A program made the position numbers and the translations under genes. 64,000 nt of DNA from Nitrospirillum amazonense (lineage in GTDB: Bacteria > Pseudomonadota > Alphaproteobacteria > Azospirillales > Azospirillaceae). Shown one piece after another: positions 30,215-39,099 of the stretch. Each line of letters starts with the position of its first letter. Position 1 is the first letter of the stretch. The stretch spans positions 186,001 through 250,000 of the forward strand of contig NZ_VITV01000003.1 in assembly GCF_007828035.1 (NCBI RefSeq), in the 5' to 3' direction. The notes beneath the pieces were generated by a model. The model worked only from the letters and a program-made list of their open reading frames with translations, was not told where the DNA came from and did no database searches.

Positions 30215-31585
30215 ATGCGCTACCTCCGCTCCGTCCGCCGCTGCCTGCGCCTCACGGCCGCCTTCTTCTTCGCCGCCCAGCCGGCGGCATGGGCATGGAG
30301 CGGCCACGCCCTGTGCACCTGGGACGCGGTGGAGGCGATGCCGCAGGTGGCCGGCCGTAGCGTGCCGGCCGAGGCGCTGACCACCTTCCTGGCCAAGGAG
30401 GCGGCGGCCTTGCCCAAGGTGTTGGAGGAGGAGGAGCAGTGGGCGCGAACCAACGTGCCGTTTTACGCGCCCCGGCCGGACAGCCTGGCGTTCAAGGCGG
30501 CGGACGGGGCGGGGCCGGCGGCGCTGAAGCAGGCCTTCGTCCATGCCATCCGCGTCAACGAGGACGTGCCCTTCGCGCTCTATGTGCAGCGCCAGCCTGG
30601 CACCGTCGCGGCGGCGGGCCGGGAGATGACGTGGCCGGCGCTCAGTATCCTGAAGGACGCCGGCGACGTCGACCAAAAGCGGATGGAGCGGGTGGAGGAG
30701 GGGGAGGTGCTGGGCGTGGCCGATGTGGTCGCCACCGCCACCGACGAGCCCGATTTCGGCCTGGATATCGGCCTGTTCCAGGACAATGGCCAGAAGCAGG
30801 GTGCGCTCTACAATTTCGGTCCTCAGCCCTTCGGCAATCCGCTGCTGGACTATGGCAGCCAAGCGCCCTTCCACATGGGATTCTATCACGAGGCCGGCAT
30901 CCTCTATAAGGCCGCCCCCTTTCTTCAGCACACCTACCCGGAGGCGCGGGTCCATTTGTACATGACCCTGTCGCGCTTCGCCTTCGCCAAGGGCCACCCC
31001 TACTGGGGCTGGCGCTTCGCCGGCTGGGCCGCCCACTATGTCCAGGACATGGCGCAGCCCTACCACGCCCGCGTCCTGCCGGGGGTCGGCACGATTTCCA
31101 TGCTATGGACCAGCGTGCTGGACAAGGTGGGGGTGCATGGGCCCAGGGTCGCGGCCCTGAACCGCGTCACCAACCGCCACACGGCGCTGGAGAACTACCA
31201 GAAGAACCGCATGACGGCCGCTTTGGCCCGGGGCGACAAGGCTGACCCGCTGCTGGCGGCGCTGCGCGACACCAGCGGCGACGCGGCGGTGCAGCGGCTG
31301 CAGCCCACCACCCTGCGTGATGTCAGCAGCGTGCAGTCAGTGGCCGCAGCCGACGCGCTGGACGCCCAGGTGGAGCGCAGTTTCCCCGCCCGCTACGTCT
31401 CGGATGCCGCCACCAACCTGGATGGCAAGGACGCCGACCTTTATGCGCTGTCAAGCCAGGCCCCGGCGGCGGAGCAGGCCAAGCTGGCCGGCCTGGTGGC
31501 CGACCGCATGCGCCAAGCCGGCCGAGATACCCGGGCCGTCATCCGCGCGGTGGCGCCGGATGGGACCGAAGCCGCCCAGCGCTGA
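30215..31585 (+). CDS. Exported zinc-dependent phospholipase C / S1-P1 nuclease-like protein
   Basis: 456 residues with a signal peptide ending PAAWA; the mature protein begins WSGHALCTW, an N-terminal Trp and His arrangement typical of the trinuclear-zinc phospholipase C/P1 nuclease fold, where the mature N-terminus is a zinc ligand. A second signature, AHYVQDMAQPYHA, supplies further His and Asp ligands near residue 280. The protein is larger than classical PlcC enzymes and its middle part (about 100-250) is not recognised. It may hydrolyse lipids or nucleotides in the periplasm or outside; fold assignment is reasonable, substrate is not known. Confidence 0.65.
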   Translation: MRYLRSVRRCLRLTAAFFFAAQPAAWAWSGHALCTWDAVEAMPQVAGRSVPAEALTTFLAKEAAALPKVLEEEEQWARTNVPFYAPRPDSLAFKAADGAGPAALKQAFVHAIRVNEDVPFALYVQRQPGTVAAAGREMTWPALSILKDAGDVDQKRMERVEEGEVLGVADVVATATDEPDFGLDIGLFQDNGQKQGALYNFGPQPFGNPLLDYGSQAPFHMGFYHEAGILYKAAPFLQHTYPEARVHLYMTLSRFAFAKGHPYWGWRFAGWAAHYVQDMAQPYHARVLPGVGTISMLWTSVLDKVGVHGPRVAALNRVTNRHTALENYQKNRMTAALARGDKADPLLAALRDTSGDAAVQRLQPTTLRDVSSVQSVAAADALDAQVERSFPARYVSDAATNLDGKDADLYALSSQAPAAEQAKLAGLVADRMRQAGRDTRAVIRAVAPDGTEAAQR

Positions 31586-31627
31586 GAGGGGCGCCTGCGC
31601 TTGGTTCCTGCATGGCCGCCTCGGCCG

Positions 31628-33052
31628 TCAGACGCGGCCGTAACTGTCTTCCAGGCGGACGATGTCGTCCTCCCCCAGGTAGGGGCCGGACTGAACCTCG
31701 ATCAGGTTCAGCGGAATTTTGCCGGCGTTCTCCAGCCGGTGGGTGCAGCCCAGCGGCAGGTAAATGGACTCGTTTTCCCGCACGATGTGGGTTTCGCCGT
31801 CGCGGGTGACGGTGGCGGTGCCGTTGACCACCACCCAGTGCTCCGCCCGGTGGAAATGCTTCTGCAAGGACAACTTGTGCCCCGGCTTCACCGTCAGGCG
31901 CTTCACCTGGAAACGCTCCCCCTCATGCAGGGTCTGGTAGTAGCCCCAGGGGCGGTAGACGCGGGGACGGGCCAGCGCCTCGCGCCGGTTGCCCTTCTTC
32001 AGGGTGGCGACAATGCCCTTCAGGCCATCCATGCGATCCTTGTTGGCCACCAGCACGGCGTCCGGCGTCGTGACGACGATGACGTTGTCCATGCCCAGCA
32101 CGGTGGTCAGGATGCCGTCGGTGCGGACATAACTGCCCGTGGTATCCTCCAGCACCACGTCGCCGTGCAGGAAATTGCCCTTGTCGTCCACGGGCAGCAC
32201 GTCCAGCAGGGATTTCCAGGAGCCGACGTCGCTCCACCCGATGCTGCAGGGCACCACCGCGGCATGGGCCGTTCGGGCGAACAGGGCGTCGTCGATGGAG
32301 ATGGAAGGCGCCTTGGCGAAGCTGTCGGCGTCCAGGCGCTGGAAGTCCAGATCACCGGCGCGGCGCTCCACCGCCGCGCGCACCGCCTCGATCAGCTTGG
32401 GCTCGAACCGGCCCAGTTCCTCCACCAGGCGGTCGGCGCGGAACAGGAACATGCCGCTGTTCCACAGGTGCTGGCCGCCGGCCAGGTAGCGCTCCGCCGT
32501 GACGCGATCCGGCTTTTCCACGAACTCCGCGACCCGGAAGCCGCCGGCGCACCCCGCCAATCCGTCACCCTTGCGGATGTAGCCATAGCCCGTCTCCGCG
32601 CGCGTCGCCTCGATGCCGAAGGTGACGAAGGCGCCATCGACCGCCGCCGGGATGGCGATGTCCAGCGCCGCACGCCAGGCGGCCTCATCCATGATGGAAT
32701 GGTCGGCCGGCAGGACCAGCATCAGCCGGTCGGGCCGGGTGGCGGCGGCGACCACGGCAGCGGCGGCGATAGCCGGCGCCGTGTTGCGGGCCAGCGGCTC
32801 CAGGAACAGGCTGTCCAGTCGCAGGTCGATGGCGCGCGCCTGCTCCGCCACCACGAAGCGGTGCTCATGGCTGGCGATGATCATGGCGGCCCCCAAGCCC
32901 GCCTGGTGGCAGCGGCGCAGGGTCTGCTGCAACAGCGACACCTCGCCGGTCAGGGGCAGGAACTGCTTGGGGTAGAGTTCGCGCGACAGCGGCCACAACC
33001 GCGTTCCGGAGCCTCCCGATAGAATCAGCGGAAGTATCTGCGCCTTGTCCAT
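31628..33052 (-). CDS. Mannose-1-phosphate guanylyltransferase / mannose-6-phosphate isomerase
   Basis: 474 residues, bifunctional ManC/XanB/AlgA type. The nucleotidyltransferase half has LILSGGSGTRLWPLSRE (residues ~9-25), PKQFLPL, FVEKPD and WSDVGSW. The C-terminal half is the type II phosphomannose isomerase cupin with RPWGYYQTL, LQKHFHRAEHWVVV and an ENESIYLPLG motif. It supplies GDP-mannose for polysaccharide. Start MDKAQILPL at 33052; the longer frame is rejected. No other sugar-nucleotide or export gene is nearby, so it is isolated here. Confidence 0.95.
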   Translation of the reverse strand: MDKAQILPLILSGGSGTRLWPLSRELYPKQFLPLTGEVSLLQQTLRRCHQAGLGAAMIIASHEHRFVVAEQARAIDLRLDSLFLEPLARNTAPAIAAAAVVAAATRPDRLMLVLPADHSIMDEAAWRAALDIAIPAAVDGAFVTFGIEATRAETGYGYIRKGDGLAGCAGGFRVAEFVEKPDRVTAERYLAGGQHLWNSGMFLFRADRLVEELGRFEPKLIEAVRAAVERRAGDLDFQRLDADSFAKAPSISIDDALFARTAHAAVVPCSIGWSDVGSWKSLLDVLPVDDKGNFLHGDVVLEDTTGSYVRTDGILTTVLGMDNVIVVTTPDAVLVANKDRMDGLKGIVATLKKGNRREALARPRVYRPWGYYQTLHEGERFQVKRLTVKPGHKLSLQKHFHRAEHWVVVNGTATVTRDGETHIVRENESIYLPLGCTHRLENAGKIPLNLIEVQSGPYLGEDDIVRLEDSYGRV

Positions 33053-33264
33053 GACGTCCCCCAGCCAAATCCCGCCACCCGGCGCCATTCGCACCCCGGG
33101 TGCGAATAATTACATTTCCATGGTGGCACGTGATTTACGGTGTATGGCTCCGACCCGATTGATTCTTGGTCAAACTGAAGCCTGACAATGATCTAATCTG
33201 AAGGCCATATTTTCCAACGGCCAAAGCCTACTTGATTACTGATCCGCGGAAACAGGGGTTGGGC

Positions 33265-33432
33265 ATGGCCATCAACATAGATGGTTCCAGCGGGATTCAA
33301 GCTTCGATCCAGCGGCGTCTCCAAGAAATCAAGGCGGGATTCCTCAACCACCTTGCGGCGCGCATTGATGAGATCGCGCGCGCGGCAGCGGCGCTCCGGA
33401 ACCGCGCCGCACCGTTCCGGTTTCCTGAATGA
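33265..33432 (+). CDS. Possible small helical protein (55 aa)
   Basis: Short frame starting ATG 33265 after AGGGG. The product MAINIDGSSGIQASIQRRLQ... continues as one amphipathic helix rich in Ala, Arg and Leu. No family is recognised. It sits alone between divergent manC and the hydroquinone reductase gene, with its own ribosome-binding site. Chance remains possible. Confidence 0.35.
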   Translation: MAINIDGSSGIQASIQRRLQEIKAGFLNHLAARIDEIARAAAALRNRAAPFRFPE

Positions 33433-33532
33433 TAGCCGCACAATTAAGGGCCTGCCGCCCGGCTCGCGTCGGCGCTATCTACCATCCGACGGCCGGCGCC
33501 AAAACGCCGGCCCGGACCACAGGAGACGGACC

Positions 33533-34534
33533 ATGGGTTTGCTGGTTGAAGGTGAATGGCGCGACGTTTGGTATGAGACCAAGTCGACGGGCGGCCGTTT
33601 CGTGCGCAAGGACAGCGCCTTCCGCAACTGGGTCACGGCCGACGGATCCACCGGGTCCAGCGGGGACGGGGGCTTCAAGGCGGAAGCCGGCCGTTACCAC
33701 CTGTATGTCAGCCTCGCCTGTCCCTGGGCCCACCGCACCCTGATCATGCGGACGCTGAAAGGGCTGGAAGACGCCATCAGCGTCTCCGTCGTGCATTGGC
33801 GCATGCTGGAGGAGGGATGGACCTTCGCCGAGGGCCCCGGCACAGTGCCCGATACGGTGAACAACGCCCGCGTGCTGTACCAGGTCTACCAGGCTGCCGA
33901 TCCACGCTACAGCGGCCGGGTCACGGTGCCGGTACTGTGGGACAAGCAGCAGCGGACCATCGTGAGCAACGAGTCCTCCGAGATCATCCGCATGTTCAAC
34001 GGCGCGTTCGACGGGGTGGGCGCCAAGCCGGGCGACTATTATCCCCAGGCGCTGCGGCCGGAGATCGACGCGCTGAACGCCCGCATCTACGACACCGTCA
34101 ACAACGGCGTCTACAAGGCGGGCTTCGCCACCACCCAGGCCGCCTATGAGGAGGCCATCGCCCCCCTGTTCGAGACCCTGGATTGGCTGGACGACCGCCT
34201 GGCCAGCCGCCGATTCCTGACCGGCGACCATGTGACCGAGGCGGACATTCGTCTGTTTACCACCCTGGTGCGCTTCGACCCCGTCTATGTCGGCCATTTC
34301 AAGTGCAACATCCGCCGCATCGCCGACTATGCCAACCTTTCCCCCTACATGCGCGATCTGTACCAGCTGCCGGGCGTGGCCGGGACGGTCAACCTGACGC
34401 ACATCAAGGGCCACTATTACGAAAGCCACCGCTCCATCAATCCCACCGGCATCGTGCCCGTAGGCCCGGCGTTGGACTATGGCAAGCCGCATGGCCGGGA
34501 ACGGATGTCGCCGGGCAACCCACTGCCGATGTGA
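33533..34534 (+). CDS. Glutathionyl-hydroquinone reductase (Xi-class GST, YqjG/ECM4)
   Basis: 333 residues. The catalytic Cys63 is in SLACPWAHRTL, typical of Xi-class glutathione transferases, followed by VPVLWDKQQRTIVSNESSEI (glutathione site) and the C-terminal helical domain with RFLTGDHVTEADIRLFTTL and GHFKCNIRRI. These enzymes reduce glutathionyl-hydroquinones with a second GSH. ATG 33533 follows AGGAGAC. Confidence 0.94.
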   Translation: MGLLVEGEWRDVWYETKSTGGRFVRKDSAFRNWVTADGSTGSSGDGGFKAEAGRYHLYVSLACPWAHRTLIMRTLKGLEDAISVSVVHWRMLEEGWTFAEGPGTVPDTVNNARVLYQVYQAADPRYSGRVTVPVLWDKQQRTIVSNESSEIIRMFNGAFDGVGAKPGDYYPQALRPEIDALNARIYDTVNNGVYKAGFATTQAAYEEAIAPLFETLDWLDDRLASRRFLTGDHVTEADIRLFTTLVRFDPVYVGHFKCNIRRIADYANLSPYMRDLYQLPGVAGTVNLTHIKGHYYESHRSINPTGIVPVGPALDYGKPHGRERMSPGNPLPM

Positions 34535-34638
34535 GAAAACAAGCCCGCCGGCATCGGCGGTGCCTTGCGTCCGCGTGCATCGACAGGGTTGCCCTCCCTA
34601 TCGCAGGATGTCGGCACCCCGACCACGCCGCTGGACCC

Positions 34639-35307
34639 ATGCCCGCCATTCCCCATGCCGACCGCACCTTCGCCGCCTTCCTGTTCGACATGGATGGCAC
34701 CCTGATCGACAGCATCGCCTCCGCCAACCGGGCATGGTCCCGCTGGGCCCTGCGCCACGGTCTGGACCCGGCACCCCTGCTGGCAACCATGCACGGCGTG
34801 CGCGCGGTGGAGACCATCCGCCGCTGGGCACCGCCCGGCACGGACGTGGAGGCGGAGGTGGCCCAGCTGACGCGGGACGAGATCGACGACGTGGCGGGCA
34901 CCGTAGCCATCCCTGGCGCGCCAGCCTTCGTGGCGGACTTGCCGGTCGCGCGCTGGGCGGTGGTGACCTCGGCCCCCCGCGCCCTGGCCCAAGTGCGCCT
35001 CATGGCCGCCGGCCTGACCCCGCCGCCGGTCATGGTCACCGCCGATGATGTCAGCCGGGGCAAGCCGGCGCCCGATCCCTTCCTGCTGGCCGCCCGCCAG
35101 TTGGAAGTGGCGCCGCGGGATTGCCTGGTGTGGGAGGATGCGCCCGCCGGTATCACGGCGGGGGAGGCGGCCGGCGCCGCCGTGGCCGTCATCACCGCCA
35201 CGCACCACCAACCCCTGGAAACCAGACACCCGCTGGTGCCCAACTATGAGCCGCTGAAAGCGACGGTGGCGGCCGATGGACGCCTGCGGGTCACCGCACG
35301 CAATTGA
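34639..35307 (+). CDS. HAD-superfamily phosphatase (sugar-phosphate type)
   Basis: 222 residues. Motif I FDMDGTLIDS (nucleophile Asp17, acid/base Asp19), motif II VVTSAPR, motif III lysine in RGKPAPDPF, and motif IV WEDAPAGITAG are all present, with a C1 cap domain. Pattern fits beta-phosphoglucomutase-like or 2-deoxyglucose-6-phosphate-type phosphatases (for example glycerol-/sugar-phosphate phosphatases). 104 bp after the reductase gene on the same strand; may be cotranscribed. Confidence 0.9.
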   Translation: MPAIPHADRTFAAFLFDMDGTLIDSIASANRAWSRWALRHGLDPAPLLATMHGVRAVETIRRWAPPGTDVEAEVAQLTRDEIDDVAGTVAIPGAPAFVADLPVARWAVVTSAPRALAQVRLMAAGLTPPPVMVTADDVSRGKPAPDPFLLAARQLEVAPRDCLVWEDAPAGITAGEAAGAAVAVITATHHQPLETRHPLVPNYEPLKATVAADGRLRVTARN

Positions 35308-36177
35308 CTAGGCCCAAAGTCCGGGGCCCTTCCTGATGATCAGGTCGGCCAGGGCCGACGGCGCACCCTGCAGCCGGCGGCTGCGACCCAGCACGACGAA
35401 CTCCACCTCCCCCAAGGGGGGCAGGGCGGCGCGGTCGTCGATCTCCACCAGTTCGGATCCCGGTGCCCGCATCAGCAGGGGCGACTGCGCCATCACGCCC
35501 AGGCCCGCCTGCGCACCCGCGCGCAAGCCGGCCAGCGTTTCGCTGGAACAGGCGACGAACCAGGGTCGACGGGCGCCGTTCAGGGCCTCCATCGCCAGGG
35601 TGCTGGTGATGGAGGCGTTGGGGTAGAGCACCAGGGGCACGGCTTCGTTCGCGCCCAGCGCCAGGTCTCGGTGGGCCAGCCAGGCCAGACGTTCGCGGTG
35701 GATCAGCGTGCCGCGATCGTCGCCCGGCTGGCGCTTGGCGAACACCAGGTCCAGCCGGCCGGCGTCCAGCTTCTGGTACAGCAGGCTGGTCAGGCCCACC
35801 GTCAGCTCCACGCTCAAAGTCGGATTGGCGCGACCCACGTCGCGCAGCAGGTCGGCCAGGCGTGTGAGGGTCAGGTCGTCCGAGACCCCCAGGCGCACGC
35901 GGCCGCGCGGTGCGCTGTCGGTGAAATAATCGGCCGCCTGCCGGCTGAGGCCCACGATATCGCGCGCCAGTTCGGCCAGCACGGTGCCATCGGCCGTCAG
36001 CACCACGGTGTGGGTGTCGCGCTCGAACAATTGCCGGCCGCAGGCGGCCTCCAGCCGGCGGATATGCTGGCTGACGGTGGACTGGCTGATGCCCAGGGCC
36101 GCCCCCGCCGCCGTGAAATGCCGCGCGTCGGCCACGGCCAGGAAGGTCCGCAGTTGATTGAGATCGAACACCGTCAT
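35308..36177 (-). CDS. LysR-family transcriptional regulator
   Basis: 289 residues. N-terminal winged helix-turn-helix (FDLNQLRTFLAVADARHFTA; LGISQSTVSQHIRRLE), then a substrate-binding domain from about residue 90. Start taken at MTVFDLN (36177). Its gene is divergent from the bicupin oxalate decarboxylase-like gene 207 bp away, and a perfect AT-rich palindrome lies 11 bp upstream of its start, so it probably controls itself and the cupin gene. Confidence 0.92.
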   Translation of the reverse strand: MTVFDLNQLRTFLAVADARHFTAAGAALGISQSTVSQHIRRLEAACGRQLFERDTHTVVLTADGTVLAELARDIVGLSRQAADYFTDSAPRGRVRLGVSDDLTLTRLADLLRDVGRANPTLSVELTVGLTSLLYQKLDAGRLDLVFAKRQPGDDRGTLIHRERLAWLAHRDLALGANEAVPLVLYPNASITSTLAMEALNGARRPWFVACSSETLAGLRAGAQAGLGVMAQSPLLMRAPGSELVEIDDRAALPPLGEVEFVVLGRSRRLQGAPSALADLIIRKGPGLWA

Positions 36178-36187
36178 TGCATCCAAT

Positions 36188-36200
36188 AATAACTGTTATT
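36188..36200. promoter_or_regulatory. Perfect 13-bp palindrome, candidate LysR operator
   Basis: AATAAC-T-GTTATT lies 11 bp upstream of the lysR start codon in the divergent lysR/cupin spacer. It fits the T-N11-A form of LysR boxes and is very AT-rich in a GC-rich region. Likely an autoregulatory site. Confidence 0.45.
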
Positions 36201-36384
36201 TCTGCACATCGTCCGGTGCCTTAGCCATATTGGGTGTGTCGGGACCAAGTCATTGGAATTAATGGCAGGCCACCCGGCGGCAAATCGTCCCAGAAGATCA
36301 CAGCAGCCCCGACCCTCTTTGAAAATCATCCTCAGGTATGAGCCGGGGTGAGGGGCCAGCCGTGCCTTGCCCGAGGTATCCGTC

Positions 36385-37641
36385 ATGACCGACTTCACCA
36401 GGCGCAACATCATCGCGGCCGGCGCCGTGGCCGCGGCGGCTGCCGCCGCGAACTCCGCCGGCGCCGCCACCTTCGGCAATCCCGATCGGCCGGCCCAGGG
36501 CCGCGTCAACCTGTCCAACCCCATCGCCGGGCAGGAGCCGGGGCCGCAGAACCCGGCGCTGGCCAGCCAGTTTCCGTCCTTCCAGGATCCGCCCGCCACC
36601 GACGTCGCCGGCATGGACCTGTTCTGGGCCTCGTTCAACAACGCCCACAAACGCATCCAGGACGGTGGCTGGGCGCGCGAGGTGACCCAGGCCGACTTCG
36701 CCATTTCCGAGGCGGTGTCCGGCGTGAACATGCGCCTGGGGCCGGGGGGCGTGCGGGAACTGCACTGGCACCAGCAGGCGGAGTGGGCGGTGATGACCGA
36801 CGGCAAGTGCCGCATCACCGTCATCGATGCCGACGGCCGGCCCGCCGTGCGTGATGTGAAGGAGGGCGATCTCTGGTACTTCCCGCCCGGCCTGCCGCAT
36901 TCCCTGCAGGGCATCGGCACCAGCGGGGCCGAATTTACCCTGGTGTTCGACAACGGCCGCGCGTCGGAGTTCAACACCCTGCTGCTGACCGAGTGGATGG
37001 CCCACACCCCGCCCGAAGTGCTGGCCGAGAATTTCGGCCTGCCGCAGAGCGCCTTCAAGAACATCCCGGTGGACGACCTGTGGATCTATCAGGCCAAGGA
37101 TCCCATTCCGCCGCTGGAGGAGGTGCAGAAGGCCGTGCGCTCGCCGGATGGTGAGCCGGAGTTCGAGTTCACCTTCTCCATGGGCACCATGAAGCCCACC
37201 CGCGTCACCAAGGGCGGCTCGGTCAAGGTGGTGGACACCCGCAACTTCCCGGTCAGCAAGACCATCGCCGCCGCCCTGGTCACCATCAAACCAGGTGGCC
37301 TGCGGGAACTGCACTGGCACCCCAACGCCGACGAGTGGCAGTACTACCTGAAGGGGCAGGGCCGCATGACGGTGTTCAACACCGGCCCCCGCGCCCAGAC
37401 GGCGGACTTCCGCCCCGGCGACCTGGGCTACGTGAAGAAAAGCTTCGGCCATTACGTCCAGAACACCGGCACCGAAGATCTGGTGTTCCTGGAAATCTTC
37501 AAGGCCGACCGCTTCCAGGAGGTCTCGCTGGCCCAGTGGCTGGCCTGTACCCCGCCGGAACTGGTGGCCCAACATACCAACATGGATCCCAACCTGATCC
37601 GGCAATTCAACAAGGCCCGCTGGGATATCCTTCCGGCCTGA
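36385..37641 (+). CDS. Bicupin oxalate decarboxylase-family protein with Tat signal
   Basis: 418 residues. A twin-arginine signal (FTRRNIIAAGAVAA, residues 4-17) directs it folded to the periplasm. Cupin 1 has Mn ligands His127, His129 and Glu133 (ELHWHQQAEW) plus His172; cupin 2 has His310, His312, Glu317 (ELHWHPNADEW) plus His356. These match the two Mn sites of Bacillus OxdC. The active-site lid, SENS in OxdC, reads SEFN here (Glu195 kept, Asn to Phe). Oxalate to formate plus CO2 is the likely reaction; oxidase activity is an alternative. Probable target of the divergent LysR gene. Confidence 0.87.
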   Translation: MTDFTRRNIIAAGAVAAAAAAANSAGAATFGNPDRPAQGRVNLSNPIAGQEPGPQNPALASQFPSFQDPPATDVAGMDLFWASFNNAHKRIQDGGWAREVTQADFAISEAVSGVNMRLGPGGVRELHWHQQAEWAVMTDGKCRITVIDADGRPAVRDVKEGDLWYFPPGLPHSLQGIGTSGAEFTLVFDNGRASEFNTLLLTEWMAHTPPEVLAENFGLPQSAFKNIPVDDLWIYQAKDPIPPLEEVQKAVRSPDGEPEFEFTFSMGTMKPTRVTKGGSVKVVDTRNFPVSKTIAAALVTIKPGGLRELHWHPNADEWQYYLKGQGRMTVFNTGPRAQTADFRPGDLGYVKKSFGHYVQNTGTEDLVFLEIFKADRFQEVSLAQWLACTPPELVAQHTNMDPNLIRQFNKARWDILPA

Positions 37642-37741
37642 GGCCGATAGCGCCTCTTTACCCCTCCCACAAACTTGCCGCCGACATCCAGGGGCCCCCG
37701 TGTCGCCCCGATCCGTCGGCGGCCTTTTGGGATGCGTCATC

Positions 37742-38221
37742 ATGCATAGCGTGCTGCCCGCCTGGCGCCAGATCCTGCTGTTCCAGTCCCCCCGCCAACT
37801 GGCCTCCTATGGGGCCGGAACCCTGGCGGCCGCCGCGACCGGCCTATGCCTGTTCATCGGACTACCGCGGCTGATGGGCTATGGTGCCATCCCGCCCGAC
37901 GTCCTGGCGGGAACGCTGGCCCTCGCCATCGCCATCTCCCTGCGCGTTCCTTATGAGGTGCAGCCGGTGCAGTGGCGCGTCAGCAGTGCCTATCCCGGCC
38001 TGTTCGCGGACAGGGCCGCCGTGCTTCTGGCCAGCATCGACTATCTGCCGGCGGAACGCGCGGACGGGCGGATCCTTTATCGCCTCGCTCCCGCCCCATC
38101 GCTCCCCTGGCTGCGCTGGCGGGAATGCAGGGTGGAGGTACGCGTGCATGGCGCTGACGTCACCATCATCGGCGCCCGTATCGCCGTGCGGCACCTGCAT
38201 CGCGCCTTGAAGAACGCCTGA
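37742..38221 (+). CDS. Unknown membrane-anchored protein, paralogue 1
   Basis: 159 residues beginning MHSVLPAWRQILLFQSPRQL. Two hydrophobic segments (about 22-42 and 52-66) are followed by a soluble C-terminal half (SAYPGLFADRAAVLLASIDY, YLPAERADGRILYRLA). It is clearly related to the protein at 39100-39612, matching over the full length at roughly half of positions. The two flank an orphan FixJ-type regulator. No known family is recognised. Confidence 0.7.
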   Translation: MHSVLPAWRQILLFQSPRQLASYGAGTLAAAATGLCLFIGLPRLMGYGAIPPDVLAGTLALAIAISLRVPYEVQPVQWRVSSAYPGLFADRAAVLLASIDYLPAERADGRILYRLAPAPSLPWLRWRECRVEVRVHGADVTIIGARIAVRHLHRALKNA

Positions 38222-38243
38222 CGTTTCAGCGGTGCCGGACGTG

Positions 38244-38900
38244 TCAGCCGTGGTTGTAGCGGGACACGGCCTCGCGCACGCCCAACGCCTCCGCCATGCG
38301 CACCAGGTCGGCCAGCGATTCCGCCTCCATCTTGCGCATCAGATTGCCGCGATGGATTTTTACCGTGATCTCGCTTAGCGCCAGCCGGCCCGCGATCTGC
38401 TTGTTCATCAGGCCGGCGGTGACCAGGCCCATAACATCGCGCTCGCGCCCCGTAAGGCCGTCATATCGGGCGCGCAGCAGGGCGCTTTCGTTCCGCTTGG
38501 CCCGCCGCTCGCGATCGCGGGCCACCGCTTCGGCTATGGCCCGCAGCATGTCGTCTTCTTCGAAGGGCTTGGGCAGGAAGGTGACGGCGCCGGCCTTCAT
38601 GGCGCGCACCGTCATGGGAATGTCGCCATGGCCGCTGATCAGGATGACGGGCAGGTGGCTGTCGCTGCCCAGCAGCTGCTCCTGGAAATCCAGGCCGTTG
38701 GCGTCACCCAGCTGGACATCCAGCACCAGGCAGGCGGCGGCGTCGGCGGCGTCGCAGGTCAGGAAGGCGTCGGGGCTGGCAAAGGTGCGCACGGCATAGC
38801 CGCAGGACCTCAGAAAGCTTTCCAGCGAGCCCCGCACCTCCGCATCATCGTCGATGACGCAGATGAGGCTTTCCGCCGATGCCGCAACCGACCCTGTCAT
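38244..38900 (-). CDS. FixJ/NarL-type response regulator (orphan)
   Basis: 218 residues. Receiver domain with acidic pocket VIDDDAE and phospho-acceptor Asp in CLVLDVQLG, then LPVILISGHGD and KPF (conserved Lys). A LuxR-type helix-turn-helix follows (LTGRERDVMGLVTAGLMNKQ, IAGRLALSEITVKIHRGNLM). No histidine kinase is adjacent, so its partner is elsewhere. Start at MTGSVAAS (38900). It lies between the two paralogous unknown genes and is antisense to neither. Confidence 0.9.
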   Translation of the reverse strand: MTGSVAASAESLICVIDDDAEVRGSLESFLRSCGYAVRTFASPDAFLTCDAADAAACLVLDVQLGDANGLDFQEQLLGSDSHLPVILISGHGDIPMTVRAMKAGAVTFLPKPFEEDDMLRAIAEAVARDRERRAKRNESALLRARYDGLTGRERDVMGLVTAGLMNKQIAGRLALSEITVKIHRGNLMRKMEAESLADLVRMAEALGVREAVSRYNHG

Positions 38901-39099
38901 AGCCCGCCCCCTTGTTTGGCGTGATGCCCGCGCCGCCATCCATGGCCCCTCGCGCCCGCTAAAACCATCATATCAAGGTATGGCCCGGTGGGGATCAGGC
39001 AGGTGTTCTAGAAGCCTCTATAAACGGTATAGTTGCAAAACCTATTAGGTTCGGCTATCCATGACGTAAGCACCGGCTGAAAGGAACGGCAGGTCGAAC

